Shown here piece by piece: positions 17,260-25,932 of a stretch of DNA of 64,000 nt (the stretch's first letter is position 1; every line of letters starts with the position of its first letter). The notes beneath the pieces were generated by a model. The model saw only the letters and a program-made list of their open reading frames with translations, was not told where the DNA came from and did no database searches. Both the position numbers and the translations under genes were made by a program. The DNA is from Deltaproteobacteria bacterium (lineage in GTDB: Bacteria; Desulfobacterota; Desulfobacteria; Desulfobacterales; Desulfatirhabdiaceae). Location of the stretch: assembly GCA_016219185.1 (NCBI GenBank), contig JACRBZ010000030.1, positions 175,066 to 239,065 on the forward strand, written 5' to 3'.

Positions 17260-19839
17260 TTAGATAAGTGAATTGCAATTCATTGTATTCAGAAGTAGGA
17301 CCTCACTCGTTTTTTGGGACAGTTGCTCGAGGTTGAAAGGTTTCTGGATGAACCCGTTGCAGCCGCGTTTCAGGATATCAGATGCCTGGCCGTCAACCGC
17401 ATAGCCGCTGGACAGGAGAACTTTAAGGCTTGGATGCATCGACTTGAGTTTATCAAAGGTTTCGCTGCCGCCCAAAACCGGCATGATCATATCCAGAATC
17501 ACCAGAACGATATCATCCCTGTGACGTTCAAAGAGCGTGATGGCTTCCTTGCCATTTGGTGCTGTCAGGACCTGATAGCCCAGCTTTTCCAACATCTGCC
17601 CGCCGACGTCAAGAATCATCTGCTCGTCATCTACCAGAAGAACCGTTCCAGAGCCTTTAACGACAGGTTCACGAATATCTTTTTCAGCGCAGACCGATTT
17701 TTTGGATGCCGGAAGATAAACCGTAAATGAGGTTCCCCTGCCTTTTTCACTGTAAACATTGATAAACCCACCGTGATTCTTGATGATTCCGTAAGCTGAG
17801 GCCAGGCCCAGTCCGGTTCCCCTGCCTTTTTCCTTGGTGGTGAAAAACGGCTCGAATACCCGTTTCTGGGTATGGGAATCCATCCCAACGCCGGTGTCGG
17901 TTATGGAAAATCTGACATAATTTCCAGGAATCACGGAGAAAGCCTGAATATAACTGGTGTCGAGAATCTCATTTGCGGTTTGAAGATGGAGATTCCCACC
18001 TGCCGGCATGGCCTGCCAGGCGTTCACATAGAAATTCAGCAGCACCTGCTCGATCTGGCTGCGATCCACATCAACAGTCCAGATGTCTTTCTGAAGTCTG
18101 AGACTGATGGTAATTTCTTTTTTCGTGCGGCCGAACATTTCGGAAGTACGCTGAATCAGCTCGTTCAGATTGGTTGGCTTGACTTCAAATTTGCCTCCCC
18201 TGGCAAATCCCAGAAGCTGCCGGGTGAGGTCCGCACCACTTTGAACATATTTTTCGATGTTTTTCAGTCGATCGTAGCCGGGATGAGAAGGATCCATATT
18301 CATCAACGTCAGTGTGGCATTTCCGAGAATGCCCATGAGCAGGTTGTTGAAGTCATGGGCAATGCCGCCGGCAAGTGTGCCGACAGCCTCCATTTTATGC
18401 GCCTGTTGGAGCTGGTTTTCCAGTTTTTGCCGGTCTTGCTCGGCCCGCTTTTTATCGGTAATATCCTTGATGGTTCCGAGATTGGCTGTTTTTCCCCGAA
18501 AGCTAAAGGATCCGATGTTCATGTTGACCGTCAGACGGGTGGATCCATCCTTGTGGAGAATATCAAACTCATATTCGCTATCTATTGTTTCACCGGCCTG
18601 CCTCCTGCGGTAGCGATCGGCCGTGAGCTGGCGGTATTCTGGAGCGACCAGCGGCAGGAATTCCAGATCCGTCATTTCTTCGACAGAATATCCCATCATG
18701 TGCGCCAGGGCTTCGTTGACAAATCGAAGTTTGTTGTCCTGCAGGATAAAGACGCCATCCTGAATGTTGTTCACCAGTGCCCGGTATTTTGCTTCGGATG
18801 CTTTAACCAGGACCTCCGCTGTTTTTCGCTCGGTAATGTCGTTAACGAAGCCTTCCAGGGCGAGCAGTTCGCCTTCATCCGAGTAGACGCCGGTTCCCTG
18901 TTCCCAGACCCATTTTTCATTGCCGATAGCATTCTCAATCCGGTACTGCAACTGATAGGGCCGATGCTCAGAAACTGCTTCCTGAACCTGTTTCCAGACC
19001 ATTTCCCTGTCATCCGGATGGATAAGATCGTTGTAGGATAGAATACGGTTGCCAATCAAATCCTGAGGCGCATATCCGGTTAAACTCACGCTTCCGTCGC
19101 TGACAAAAGTCATGGTCCAGTTGCGATCGTTCCTGCACCGATACACCATTCCCGGCAGATTTTTCATCAGCGTTGATATCAGCCGTTCGCTTTCCTGGGC
19201 CTCTTCTTCGGCTTTTTTCCGGTCAGCGATTTGACGGGATACGTTTTGGATCATATCGTTGGTGACATGCTTTAGGGATTCCAGAAGCTCAACGGGCGAT
19301 GTTCCTGTGATCCGCGCCGAAAGATCGCCGCGTGACACCCGATGCAGCACATCGAAATGTTCAGATAGGCCAATGGCAAACTCATGGGATAGATCAACGA
19401 TTTCGCCCATGTTCCGGGCAGTAAGGTTTACCAATTCTTTCAGATGGGTGATAAGTCCGAGACTGGAGTCTTCGGATATTCGAACAGAAGGGTCTCCGGA
19501 TGCGATTTTTCTGAGGGCTTCAAATACCTCGGACAGCCCAATGGCCATCTCTGTGCTGGTATGCTCCTGACCACGATTCATCTCTAATGCCATCTTAACG
19601 GTCTCAGTATGCAGATTAACCAGTTGGGTGAGCATGGCCTCCAGGATTTTCGGGGTTTTGATTTGCTGGAAATACGAACAATCCAGACATTTTTTCATTT
19701 TTTCCGGAAAGCTTTCCAGATGATTTCCCTGGCAGTTCACTGCCGGGACTGTCCAGCAGGCGGTTTCTTTAAAAATCCTTACCGGGCAGTCTTTCTGGTC
19801 GCACCCAAAATGTTCCCAGCAGGGGGAGTGAGGGGTCAC
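17260..19839 (-). CDS. Two-CW / PAS hybrid sensor histidine kinase
   Basis: The 859-residue protein begins with a cysteine-rich segment (Cys7, 13, 18, 28, 36, 51, 54) of the two-CW type: CWEHFGCDQKDCP... ACWTVP. Two HAMP-like repeats (about 105-225) and two PAS domains (about 230-340 and 345-465) follow, then HisKA with AGGIAHDFNNLL (phospho-His near 492), a HATPase with TDTGVGMD and GRGTGLGLASAYG, and a C-terminal receiver with VLLVDDEQM and the acceptor in VILDMIMP. There is no membrane segment, so it is likely cytoplasmic. The start is a GTG at 19839. No separate response regulator is adjacent. The cysteine cluster suggests redox or metal sensing, which is inference. Confidence 0.9.
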   Translation of the reverse strand: MTPHSPCWEHFGCDQKDCPVRIFKETACWTVPAVNCQGNHLESFPEKMKKCLDCSYFQQIKTPKILEAMLTQLVNLHTETVKMALEMNRGQEHTSTEMAIGLSEVFEALRKIASGDPSVRISEDSSLGLITHLKELVNLTARNMGEIVDLSHEFAIGLSEHFDVLHRVSRGDLSARITGTSPVELLESLKHVTNDMIQNVSRQIADRKKAEEEAQESERLISTLMKNLPGMVYRCRNDRNWTMTFVSDGSVSLTGYAPQDLIGNRILSYNDLIHPDDREMVWKQVQEAVSEHRPYQLQYRIENAIGNEKWVWEQGTGVYSDEGELLALEGFVNDITERKTAEVLVKASEAKYRALVNNIQDGVFILQDNKLRFVNEALAHMMGYSVEEMTDLEFLPLVAPEYRQLTADRYRRRQAGETIDSEYEFDILHKDGSTRLTVNMNIGSFSFRGKTANLGTIKDITDKKRAEQDRQKLENQLQQAHKMEAVGTLAGGIAHDFNNLLMGILGNATLTLMNMDPSHPGYDRLKNIEKYVQSGADLTRQLLGFARGGKFEVKPTNLNELIQRTSEMFGRTKKEITISLRLQKDIWTVDVDRSQIEQVLLNFYVNAWQAMPAGGNLHLQTANEILDTSYIQAFSVIPGNYVRFSITDTGVGMDSHTQKRVFEPFFTTKEKGRGTGLGLASAYGIIKNHGGFINVYSEKGRGTSFTVYLPASKKSVCAEKDIREPVVKGSGTVLLVDDEQMILDVGGQMLEKLGYQVLTAPNGKEAITLFERHRDDIVLVILDMIMPVLGGSETFDKLKSMHPSLKVLLSSGYAVDGQASDILKRGCNGFIQKPFNLEQLSQKTSEVLLLNTMNCNSLI

Positions 19840-20039
19840 GGAATCCCATCCTTTTCAATAGATATTCAGGCTTTCAGATAATTATTATGGAAAAGCAGCA
19901 GGAAATAGTATTTGGATCATACATCTCCGGCCGAAAATGCACTCAAAATCTTTTCTGAGAGTCTATGGCAGGAAGGGATGAGCGCCGCTCCTGCGGAGTG
20001 AAGGCAGACTGATATCGGCCGCACTACATAAAGGTGCCG

Positions 20040-20264
20040 TCAAAACTGAATCTGAATTTTTTTTGCGGTGGCGCCTTCTTCCTTAACCGAAAGCATCACC
20101 TTTCCCAGGCGCTGGCACCATGCCCGAATGTCTCTTTCAAATGTCGGGCAGTCCCCCAATACTTCCAGAATATCGCCTGGCTTCATGCCCGGGGCTTTTA
20201 CGGCAATTTTTAAAACAGGCTGAGGGCATTTTACACCGAGTGTATCAAGAACTATAACTGCCAT
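20040..20264 (-). CDS. TusA/YedF-family sulfur-carrier-like protein
   Basis: The 74-residue protein has the family motif GVKCPQPVLK (CPxP, Cys13) and the following GDILEVLGDCPTFERDIRAW, with a second cysteine in DCPTF and a third in WCQRLGK. The CPxP cysteine carries sulfane sulfur in TusA proteins; targets vary (tRNA thiolation, sulfur metabolism, selenium delivery). GGGGAGAC precedes the ATG. It lies 370 bases downstream of the hydrogenase genes on the same strand but is separated by a large hairpin, so co-transcription is uncertain. Confidence 0.9.
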   Translation of the reverse strand: MAVIVLDTLGVKCPQPVLKIAVKAPGMKPGDILEVLGDCPTFERDIRAWCQRLGKVMLSVKEEGATAKKIQIQF

Positions 20265-20637
20265 TCGGCCTGTCTCCCCTGTTCATTGAATGAAAGGCTT
20301 TTAAATAACAAATTTCTGGTTGCATCATAACCATCTGATTATATGAAATTTATTGTTTTAAACATTGGTCCGGCAACCTGCCGGGGGATTGACTGTTAAG
20401 TAACGAATTATTTTTTTTACTGTTAGCGCCCCACTCAGCCTCGGCTGAGTGGGGCGCTAACAACTATAATAAATTTTATCAATAATAAATTTTGTTGATC
20501 ATCCCTTTTGAAGCGGGGAAAGTATTTCTTTCTGCGTTGTGCCAAAATGCATCTTTGGTGGCCGTAAAATCAGCAGAAAATATAACATATTATTATAGCA
20601 TGACTGTTACGAAAATGGAATCATTGTTCATCCATAT
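20265..20637. other. Intergenic region between the TusA-like and hydrogenase genes
   Basis: No reading frame is convincing in these 373 bases. Contents: the 18-bp hairpin listed separately, the tandem AT-rich direct repeat after it, a small palindrome TTCATTGAATGAA at about 20282-20294 just before the TusA-like gene, and a TATAAT on the minus strand at about 20338-20343 that could be its -10, without a clear -35. Confidence 0.4.
20422..20461. repeat. Perfect 18-bp stem hairpin
   Basis: The arm at 20422-20439 is exactly complementary to 20444-20461, with a 4-base loop CTCG. The stem is GC-rich. The T run lies on the plus-strand 5' side (20411-20418), so neither strand has a U tract after the stem, and this is not a standard intrinsic terminator. 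Two direct copies of ATAATAAATTTT follow at 20466-20477 and 20482-20493. It sits between the hydrogenase genes and the TusA-like gene. Confidence 0.85.
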
Positions 20638-22029
20638 TCAGTGTGTTGCGCAGGCCAGACAGGGATCATAGGCCCGGTATGCCATTTCAATTCGGTTGGT
20701 GATCCGTTCTGAAACCCGTCCGTCAGAAATCAGGCGCGAAGCTGCCTGATATACCGAGCGGCAAATGGCAGCCGCGTTATGCTGCGTGGCAACCACAAGA
20801 TTGAGTTTCAGAATCATCGCCCGTGAGTTTGCCCGATAGTCATGAAATAAGGTCCCCCTGGGCGCTTCGCAGGCTCCTGTGCCGGATTGCTCTGTTAGCA
20901 TCGGTTTCGGCAGGTTTCGTATTTCCGCGCTAAGAATGTTCGAATCTCCGGCAAGTTCAGCGGTCCGCTCGGCGGCATAAAGCACTTCGATCAATCTGGC
21001 CCAGTGGTAGGCCATTGTGTGATGAACGGGCTTTATGCCAAAATAATTCATCATATTTTCATATTCTGCATGGGCCAGCGGTGTGGAAATGCCCGAGGAG
21101 ACATTCAGCCTGGCCAGCGGCCCGACCCGATAAATGCCGTCAGGCTCATTTCCGGAAAAACCGTCCCGGCCTGCGTCCTTCAGCGCCAGGGTTTTCATAT
21201 ATGTCCAGGGCTCGACCCGTTCGACGAGATGGCGGGAAAAATCCCTGGCTTCAAAAGTTGAATGAATGGTTCCAGTCGGATCCATAACGCGAATCCTGCC
21301 GTCATAAAAACTGAGCCTGCCCGCATCATCGACCATGCCCAGATAATAAGTCGGCTGATAATACAAGGGATCTGTCATCATTTCAGCCAGGACAGACTTT
21401 TTCAGCAGGAGTTTTTTAAACAGGTCCAGGGACATTCTCGCAAATGCGACCATGTCATCGGAAGCCGATAGCGCAAAATTGAGGTCTTCAGCGTTCAGGG
21501 ATTTTGCTATGCCGCCGGGAAGTCCGAAAACCGGATAAAGTGCGCTGCCGCTGGTTCTGGCAATGATTTCTCTGGATTTATTTCGCGCCGCCATCATCAT
21601 CGAGGTGAAGGGTTTTCCCATTCTGTCCGCAAGGCCAAGAATATTTCGCTGCAAGGCCGGAACATCCGGACCCAAAAGCCAGTCCGGTCCGCCGAGATAA
21701 TAGACGTGAAGCAGGTGATCTTCGAACATGAAGGCATGATAAATCAGCTCGCGGATTTTTTGTGCCGCAAGTGGCGGAGAGACATTGAACAGATCGTCCA
21801 GGGCTTTGGTGGATGCGATGTGATGGGCGGTCGGGCAAACCCCGCAAATCTTCTGTGTGAGTATCGGCATTTCTTCCGCGGCCCGGCCCTCGCAGAATTT
21901 TTCAAATCCTCTGAACTCCGGAACCTGAAACCGTGCATCGCTGACCTTTCCATGTGAATCCAGGGCGATATCGATTTTACCGTGCCCCTCGATTCGCGTG
22001 ATCGGGTCAATGAGGATATGCCGGGTCAT
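20638..22029 (-). CDS. [NiFe] hydrogenase large subunit, cytoplasmic group 3 type
   Basis: The 463-residue protein has both Ni-ligating motifs: ICGVCPTAHH (Cys62, Cys65) and C-terminal DPCLACATH (Cys457, Cys460). The early RIEGHGK motif is also present. The stop codon follows directly after the last histidine, so there is no C-terminal extension for a maturation protease. The frame is open to 22356, but I use the ATG at 22029 with GAGGGAGA before it, overlapping the small-subunit stop by ATGA. The pair resembles MvhA/MvhG of F420-nonreducing hydrogenases. No MvhD, HdrA, HoxF or maturation gene is nearby. Confidence 0.92.
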   Translation of the reverse strand: MTRHILIDPITRIEGHGKIDIALDSHGKVSDARFQVPEFRGFEKFCEGRAAEEMPILTQKICGVCPTAHHIASTKALDDLFNVSPPLAAQKIRELIYHAFMFEDHLLHVYYLGGPDWLLGPDVPALQRNILGLADRMGKPFTSMMMAARNKSREIIARTSGSALYPVFGLPGGIAKSLNAEDLNFALSASDDMVAFARMSLDLFKKLLLKKSVLAEMMTDPLYYQPTYYLGMVDDAGRLSFYDGRIRVMDPTGTIHSTFEARDFSRHLVERVEPWTYMKTLALKDAGRDGFSGNEPDGIYRVGPLARLNVSSGISTPLAHAEYENMMNYFGIKPVHHTMAYHWARLIEVLYAAERTAELAGDSNILSAEIRNLPKPMLTEQSGTGACEAPRGTLFHDYRANSRAMILKLNLVVATQHNAAAICRSVYQAASRLISDGRVSERITNRIEMAYRAYDPCLACATH

Positions 22030-23018
22030 GATGTCTCCCTCGAAAAGCCATCTGTCTGCCCGAGTCCTTTGTGACGTGTTTTGATCAGCGATGCAGCCAG
22101 GCTGTAACGGTAAAACAAACCTGTCGGGTCGGCGATTTGAGAGACGATTGCCGCGATCTTCTCGGGATCGGTCTCCTCTATCAGGGAAGCAATGAAAGAA
22201 ATGGTTTTTGCGCCCTGATCCCGGACACCGTCCAGTGGACCCAGGCATCCCCTGCAGGGCATGTTTGCCGAAATACACCGGGACCGGCAGCCTCCCCGCG
22301 TGGAAGGTCCCAGACAGATGATTCCCTGGTCCAGAAAGCATTGCCGCGGGTTCCACAGGGTTTCGTGAATCCGTTTGAACCGCAGGACGGACAGATGCTC
22401 CGGAAGGGTGCCTTGCCGGGGACAGGTATGACAGAGCGCCCGGTTTTCAGACAGGATGCTGCCTTTTAGCGGAAAGTTGTTTTCAAGAAGACTGAAAATG
22501 GCATTTTTCACCAATTCCGACGGGGGCGGGCAGCCCGGAATATAATAGTCTACATCGATGACCTGGTCCAGGGTCCTGACCCGATTCAGGTGCCGGGGCA
22601 AAGGACAGCTTGAGGCAGTCTGAGATCCGGGAATTGTACGGGGTGGATTGGCGACGGTCTCGGCGTCGATATACGCCCTTTGAAGAACTTCTTTCGGCCG
22701 GTGCAGGTTGGCCAGGCCGATAACGCCGCCGATCTGCGCGCATGAGCCGTTCGCAATGACGAATCGGGACTTTTTCCGCAGCAGCCTGGCCATGTTAACA
22801 TGATCTTCCTGTTGGATGGCCCCGTTAATCAGGGATATGAAGATGGAGCCGTCCGCCAGGGCCTCAAGATCTGAAAACCGGCCGTCCATGGCGGCGGGCC
22901 AGAAAATGATTTCCGCGGATCGTGCCAGTTTCAGCAGATCTTCGCCAAGATCAATGAGCGATTCTTCGCATCCGCCGCAGCTGGCACACCAGTAAATGGC
23001 TATTCTGGGTTTGTTCAT
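22026..23018 (-). CDS. [NiFe] hydrogenase small subunit
   Basis: The 330-residue protein carries the electron-relay FeS clusters. The proximal cluster ligands are visible in YWCASCGGCEES, in GSCAQIGG and in YYIPGCPPP. A second cysteine-rich block, CLGPSTRGGCRSRCISANMPCRGC (about residues 235-260), together with CHTCPRQG, supplies further clusters. There is no twin-arginine signal, so it is cytoplasmic. It overlaps the MscS-like gene upstream and the large subunit downstream, each by ATGA, so the three are translationally coupled. The electron acceptor is not encoded nearby. Confidence 0.9.
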   Translation of the reverse strand: MNKPRIAIYWCASCGGCEESLIDLGEDLLKLARSAEIIFWPAAMDGRFSDLEALADGSIFISLINGAIQQEDHVNMARLLRKKSRFVIANGSCAQIGGVIGLANLHRPKEVLQRAYIDAETVANPPRTIPGSQTASSCPLPRHLNRVRTLDQVIDVDYYIPGCPPPSELVKNAIFSLLENNFPLKGSILSENRALCHTCPRQGTLPEHLSVLRFKRIHETLWNPRQCFLDQGIICLGPSTRGGCRSRCISANMPCRGCLGPLDGVRDQGAKTISFIASLIEETDPEKIAAIVSQIADPTGLFYRYSLAASLIKTRHKGLGQTDGFSRETS

Positions 23019-25597
23019 GACGGTTTGTTACTTAACGACACGGCATTTTCATCGCGGATGATGCGCACATCCCGCTTCGGGAACGGCATTTCAATGTGAC
23101 GTTCCTGAAAAAGGCGCTCGATTTCAAACCGGATATGCGTTTCCACTTTAACCATGTGGTCAACCAGGGTCCAGACGCGAAGCTTGAAGACCAGCGCGCT
23201 GTCTCCAAAATCGGAAAACAGGACATCGGGTTCCGGAGTTTTTAAAACCCACTGCGCTTTTCCGGCAATCTCCTTAAGGGTGCCGGATACCAGTGCGGTG
23301 TCGGATCCATAAGCCACCCCGACGGTGATGACCCTTCGTATGCGATGGTCCTTGAAACTCCAGTTGATGACCTTATTGCTGATGAACTCTGAATTGGGAA
23401 TAATCAGAGAGGCATTGTCATAGGTTTGAACCAGGGTCGAGCGAACATTGATTTTCTGGACAACTCCCCAGACCCCGTTGATTTCAACGGCATCTCCGAC
23501 CTGAATGGGCCGCTCGAAGAGCAGGATGATTCCGCTGATGAAATTATTGAAAATATTCTGAAGTCCAAAGCCGAGCCCGATACTGAGCGCACCGAAAACA
23601 ACGGTAAGGGATGTTGAGCTGACCCCGATCATTCGAAGCGATATAAATATGCCGATGGCCCAGATCAGGTAAATGGTGATGGTGGTAATGGAGTCTTTCA
23701 ATCCGGTGTCCATGCCGCTTCCGGCCAGAAATTTTTCACGCAGCATTTTGCGCCACAGGCGGGTGGACAGGTGGGTCAGCAATAGCATCAGGGCCGAGCA
23801 GGCAAATCCCAGAATGCTGAACTGCATGTCCCCGATGGGAATCGGGTAATTGATGATTCTGAAAAAACCGATGATCACGGCATTTTTTGCGCCCCAGGTC
23901 ATCAGGATGGTGATGGCTGATATCAGAAACCAGATCAGCCACAACAGCCGCACGGAAAGCCACTGCAGGGTATAGCGCCTGGACGCCTGACTGTCTGCTT
24001 CTGTTTGATGAATTCTGTTAAGGTCCTGCTGCCATTCCCGGAGGGTCATCATCAATATTCCGCTCCAGAAACAGGTGATCAGGGTAATGCCCCATGAGGT
24101 GTACCAGTATAAAGCCAGATACCCATAACCGATCAGTTCCAGAACGGGTCCGAGACCGGCAATGATATAGCCGGCTCCGATGGCGATGGGCCGGACAGGG
24201 CGAAATCTGTCGGTAATCACGGGAATATAGGGTTCCACGGATTTCCAGAAATGGATGTATCCCGCCAGCAGACCAACGCCAAAAAGCATCCGCGCCAGAA
24301 GCAGGATGTCGCTGACGCCGTCCAGCAACCACTCCAGTCCCAGATACACGATTCCGAAGAAACGGATTGCGCGCAGTCCGAAGCAGAGCCCGTTATTGAT
24401 TCTTACTGGAATTGCCGGCAGTGTTGACAGGCTCCAGTTATGAATCCCGGTCAGTCCCCACCGGGTCAGCAGCCAGAGCCACAGAAAATCCGGCGCGATT
24501 TTCCACATCGCAATCTCTGCGGATTCTGTCTGGAGGGTCATATATCCGGCGATAAAGATGGTGGTTCCCGTCAGAATCAGGGACCTATCCAGAATGCAGT
24601 AAGACAGGTACCGCCAGGGAGTCTTGAGCAGTTGGCCGGACTGTTCATAGCGCCGGTAGATCTTTCTGAATCGAAGCATTCCCCACAGTATGCCGGCGTA
24701 AAGAACCAGGGCAGACAATATCCGGTGACCGGCGGACTCCCAAAAGCAGCGGGAGCCGGAAGTCCAGAAATCAACTGAAAAAAGCCTCCGGGCTTTATCG
24801 GTAATCACTGTAATCTCTTCTTCAAGCTGATGAATATTCAACGCCTGCAGCGGGGATGCGCTACGCTGAAAAAGCGCTTCTTTTTTTTTCAGCGCGGTTT
24901 GTCTGCTCAGTTTTTCAGATATCTCGGAAAGGGCGTTTCGGATTTCTTCGAGTTGGAGCTTCAGGGGTTTATAGATGTCATGTATTTTTTCAATACGCTT
25001 TTGCTTGGCCGTTAACAGGTTGATCAAGGTTTGAAGATTTTTTTTCAATGCCCCTGTTACGGGGTCAACCGGACTGACCGTGCTGATATCCGACAACTGC
25101 TTTTCATTCAGACTGAGCTGCTCCCGGGTTTGATTCAACAATTGGGTGAACAGGTCAATTCTTTCGGAAATATCTTTCAGTTTGCTTTCAATGATATCCC
25201 GGGCATTCAGGGTGGCTATCCTGGCTTTTTCCAAATCCGCTATAGGCGTTTGGGGCAGCAGAAGGATATTGCCGTAGGCCGATAACTGAACGTTGTATCC
25301 ATTCAATTCCGTGGTAAGTGTCTTTTTGTATGTTCCCGCCTGGTCAAGATTGGCTTTCAATTCCTCATTGCTCAGGGTTTCAGTATTGATGGTGATTTCA
25401 ATGGCCAAAGGATCTTCTGGCTTGTGATTTTCGGCGGTTGATGCGATTGGATTGGTGTTGCGGCCTTCAGGGGAAGCCAGGCTGCTCCTCTCCGGAATGA
25501 ATCCAGCGGCAATCAAGGCTGTGAACACCAACAGACCCAGGGCAAACGTACGGTGCCAGAATGTTCGTTGCGTCCGGCTACCGGCAAAACTCTGCAT
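23015..25597 (-). CDS. Large MscS-family mechanosensitive channel
   Basis: The 860-residue protein is a long MscK/MscM-like member. A signal-like hydrophobic stretch lies at about 15-35, a periplasmic coiled-coil region at about 70-260, then around ten hydrophobic segments. The C-terminal MscS core has the pore helix and beta domain: GLGFGLQNIFNNFISGIILL, ERPIQVGDAVEINGVWGVV and LIIPNSEFISNKVINWS. The C-terminal domain ends at MPFPKRDVRI. Its stop overlaps the start of the hydrogenase small subunit (ATGA). It normally releases solutes on hypoosmotic shock; the coupling to a hydrogenase is unexpected. Confidence 0.92.
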   Translation of the reverse strand: MQSFAGSRTQRTFWHRTFALGLLVFTALIAAGFIPERSSLASPEGRNTNPIASTAENHKPEDPLAIEITINTETLSNEELKANLDQAGTYKKTLTTELNGYNVQLSAYGNILLLPQTPIADLEKARIATLNARDIIESKLKDISERIDLFTQLLNQTREQLSLNEKQLSDISTVSPVDPVTGALKKNLQTLINLLTAKQKRIEKIHDIYKPLKLQLEEIRNALSEISEKLSRQTALKKKEALFQRSASPLQALNIHQLEEEITVITDKARRLFSVDFWTSGSRCFWESAGHRILSALVLYAGILWGMLRFRKIYRRYEQSGQLLKTPWRYLSYCILDRSLILTGTTIFIAGYMTLQTESAEIAMWKIAPDFLWLWLLTRWGLTGIHNWSLSTLPAIPVRINNGLCFGLRAIRFFGIVYLGLEWLLDGVSDILLLARMLFGVGLLAGYIHFWKSVEPYIPVITDRFRPVRPIAIGAGYIIAGLGPVLELIGYGYLALYWYTSWGITLITCFWSGILMMTLREWQQDLNRIHQTEADSQASRRYTLQWLSVRLLWLIWFLISAITILMTWGAKNAVIIGFFRIINYPIPIGDMQFSILGFACSALMLLLTHLSTRLWRKMLREKFLAGSGMDTGLKDSITTITIYLIWAIGIFISLRMIGVSSTSLTVVFGALSIGLGFGLQNIFNNFISGIILLFERPIQVGDAVEINGVWGVVQKINVRSTLVQTYDNASLIIPNSEFISNKVINWSFKDHRIRRVITVGVAYGSDTALVSGTLKEIAGKAQWVLKTPEPDVLFSDFGDSALVFKLRVWTLVDHMVKVETHIRFEIERLFQERHIEMPFPKRDVRIIRDENAVSLSNKPS

Positions 25598-25932
25598 AAA
25601 CTGCTTCTCCCAATATTCTGATAATATTTTTTTAGAATCCGTCAGTGCGGGGTTTCAGCGCTTTTCGATCCTGGCTGAAGCAAACATGTCTTATCTCATG
25701 CTGTATGGTCATGGCGGAGGGCGGTCTACATATGCCATTCTTTGGTGAAGGTAGGCCGGATCCGCTTCATGTCCCCATGAGTCTGTTGCTCTGTAATACT
25801 GAGAAACATAATCTTTTAGCATATCACCAACAAGGGGTTGACACAATACTGACGTGACGGTAGGCTAAAATAAGAGTTTCACGATTGTGAAACTCTTATC
25901 CGGATAGTCGTTTTTTCTGTTCAGAGGTTCCC
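25598..25932. promoter_or_regulatory. Divergent intergenic region with promoter and perfect inverted repeat
   Basis: This 335-base gap separates the minus-strand MscS gene from the plus-strand phosphatase gene. TTGACA at 25838-25843 is followed 17 bases later by the weak TAGGCT (25861-25866). A perfect inverted repeat with 13-bp arms lies at 25870-25882 and 25887-25899 (loop GATT), at or just after the expected start point. It could be an operator or an RNA hairpin in the leader. I found nothing else in the gap. Confidence 0.55.

Noticed and set aside
17872..19041. 389-residue frame opposite the sensor kinase
   Set aside because: Antisense shadow; low complexity and no recognisable domain.
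22030..22356. N-terminal extension of the hydrogenase large subunit
   Set aside because: The extra 109 residues are the small-subunit gene read in another frame; the ATG at 22029 has a good ribosome site.
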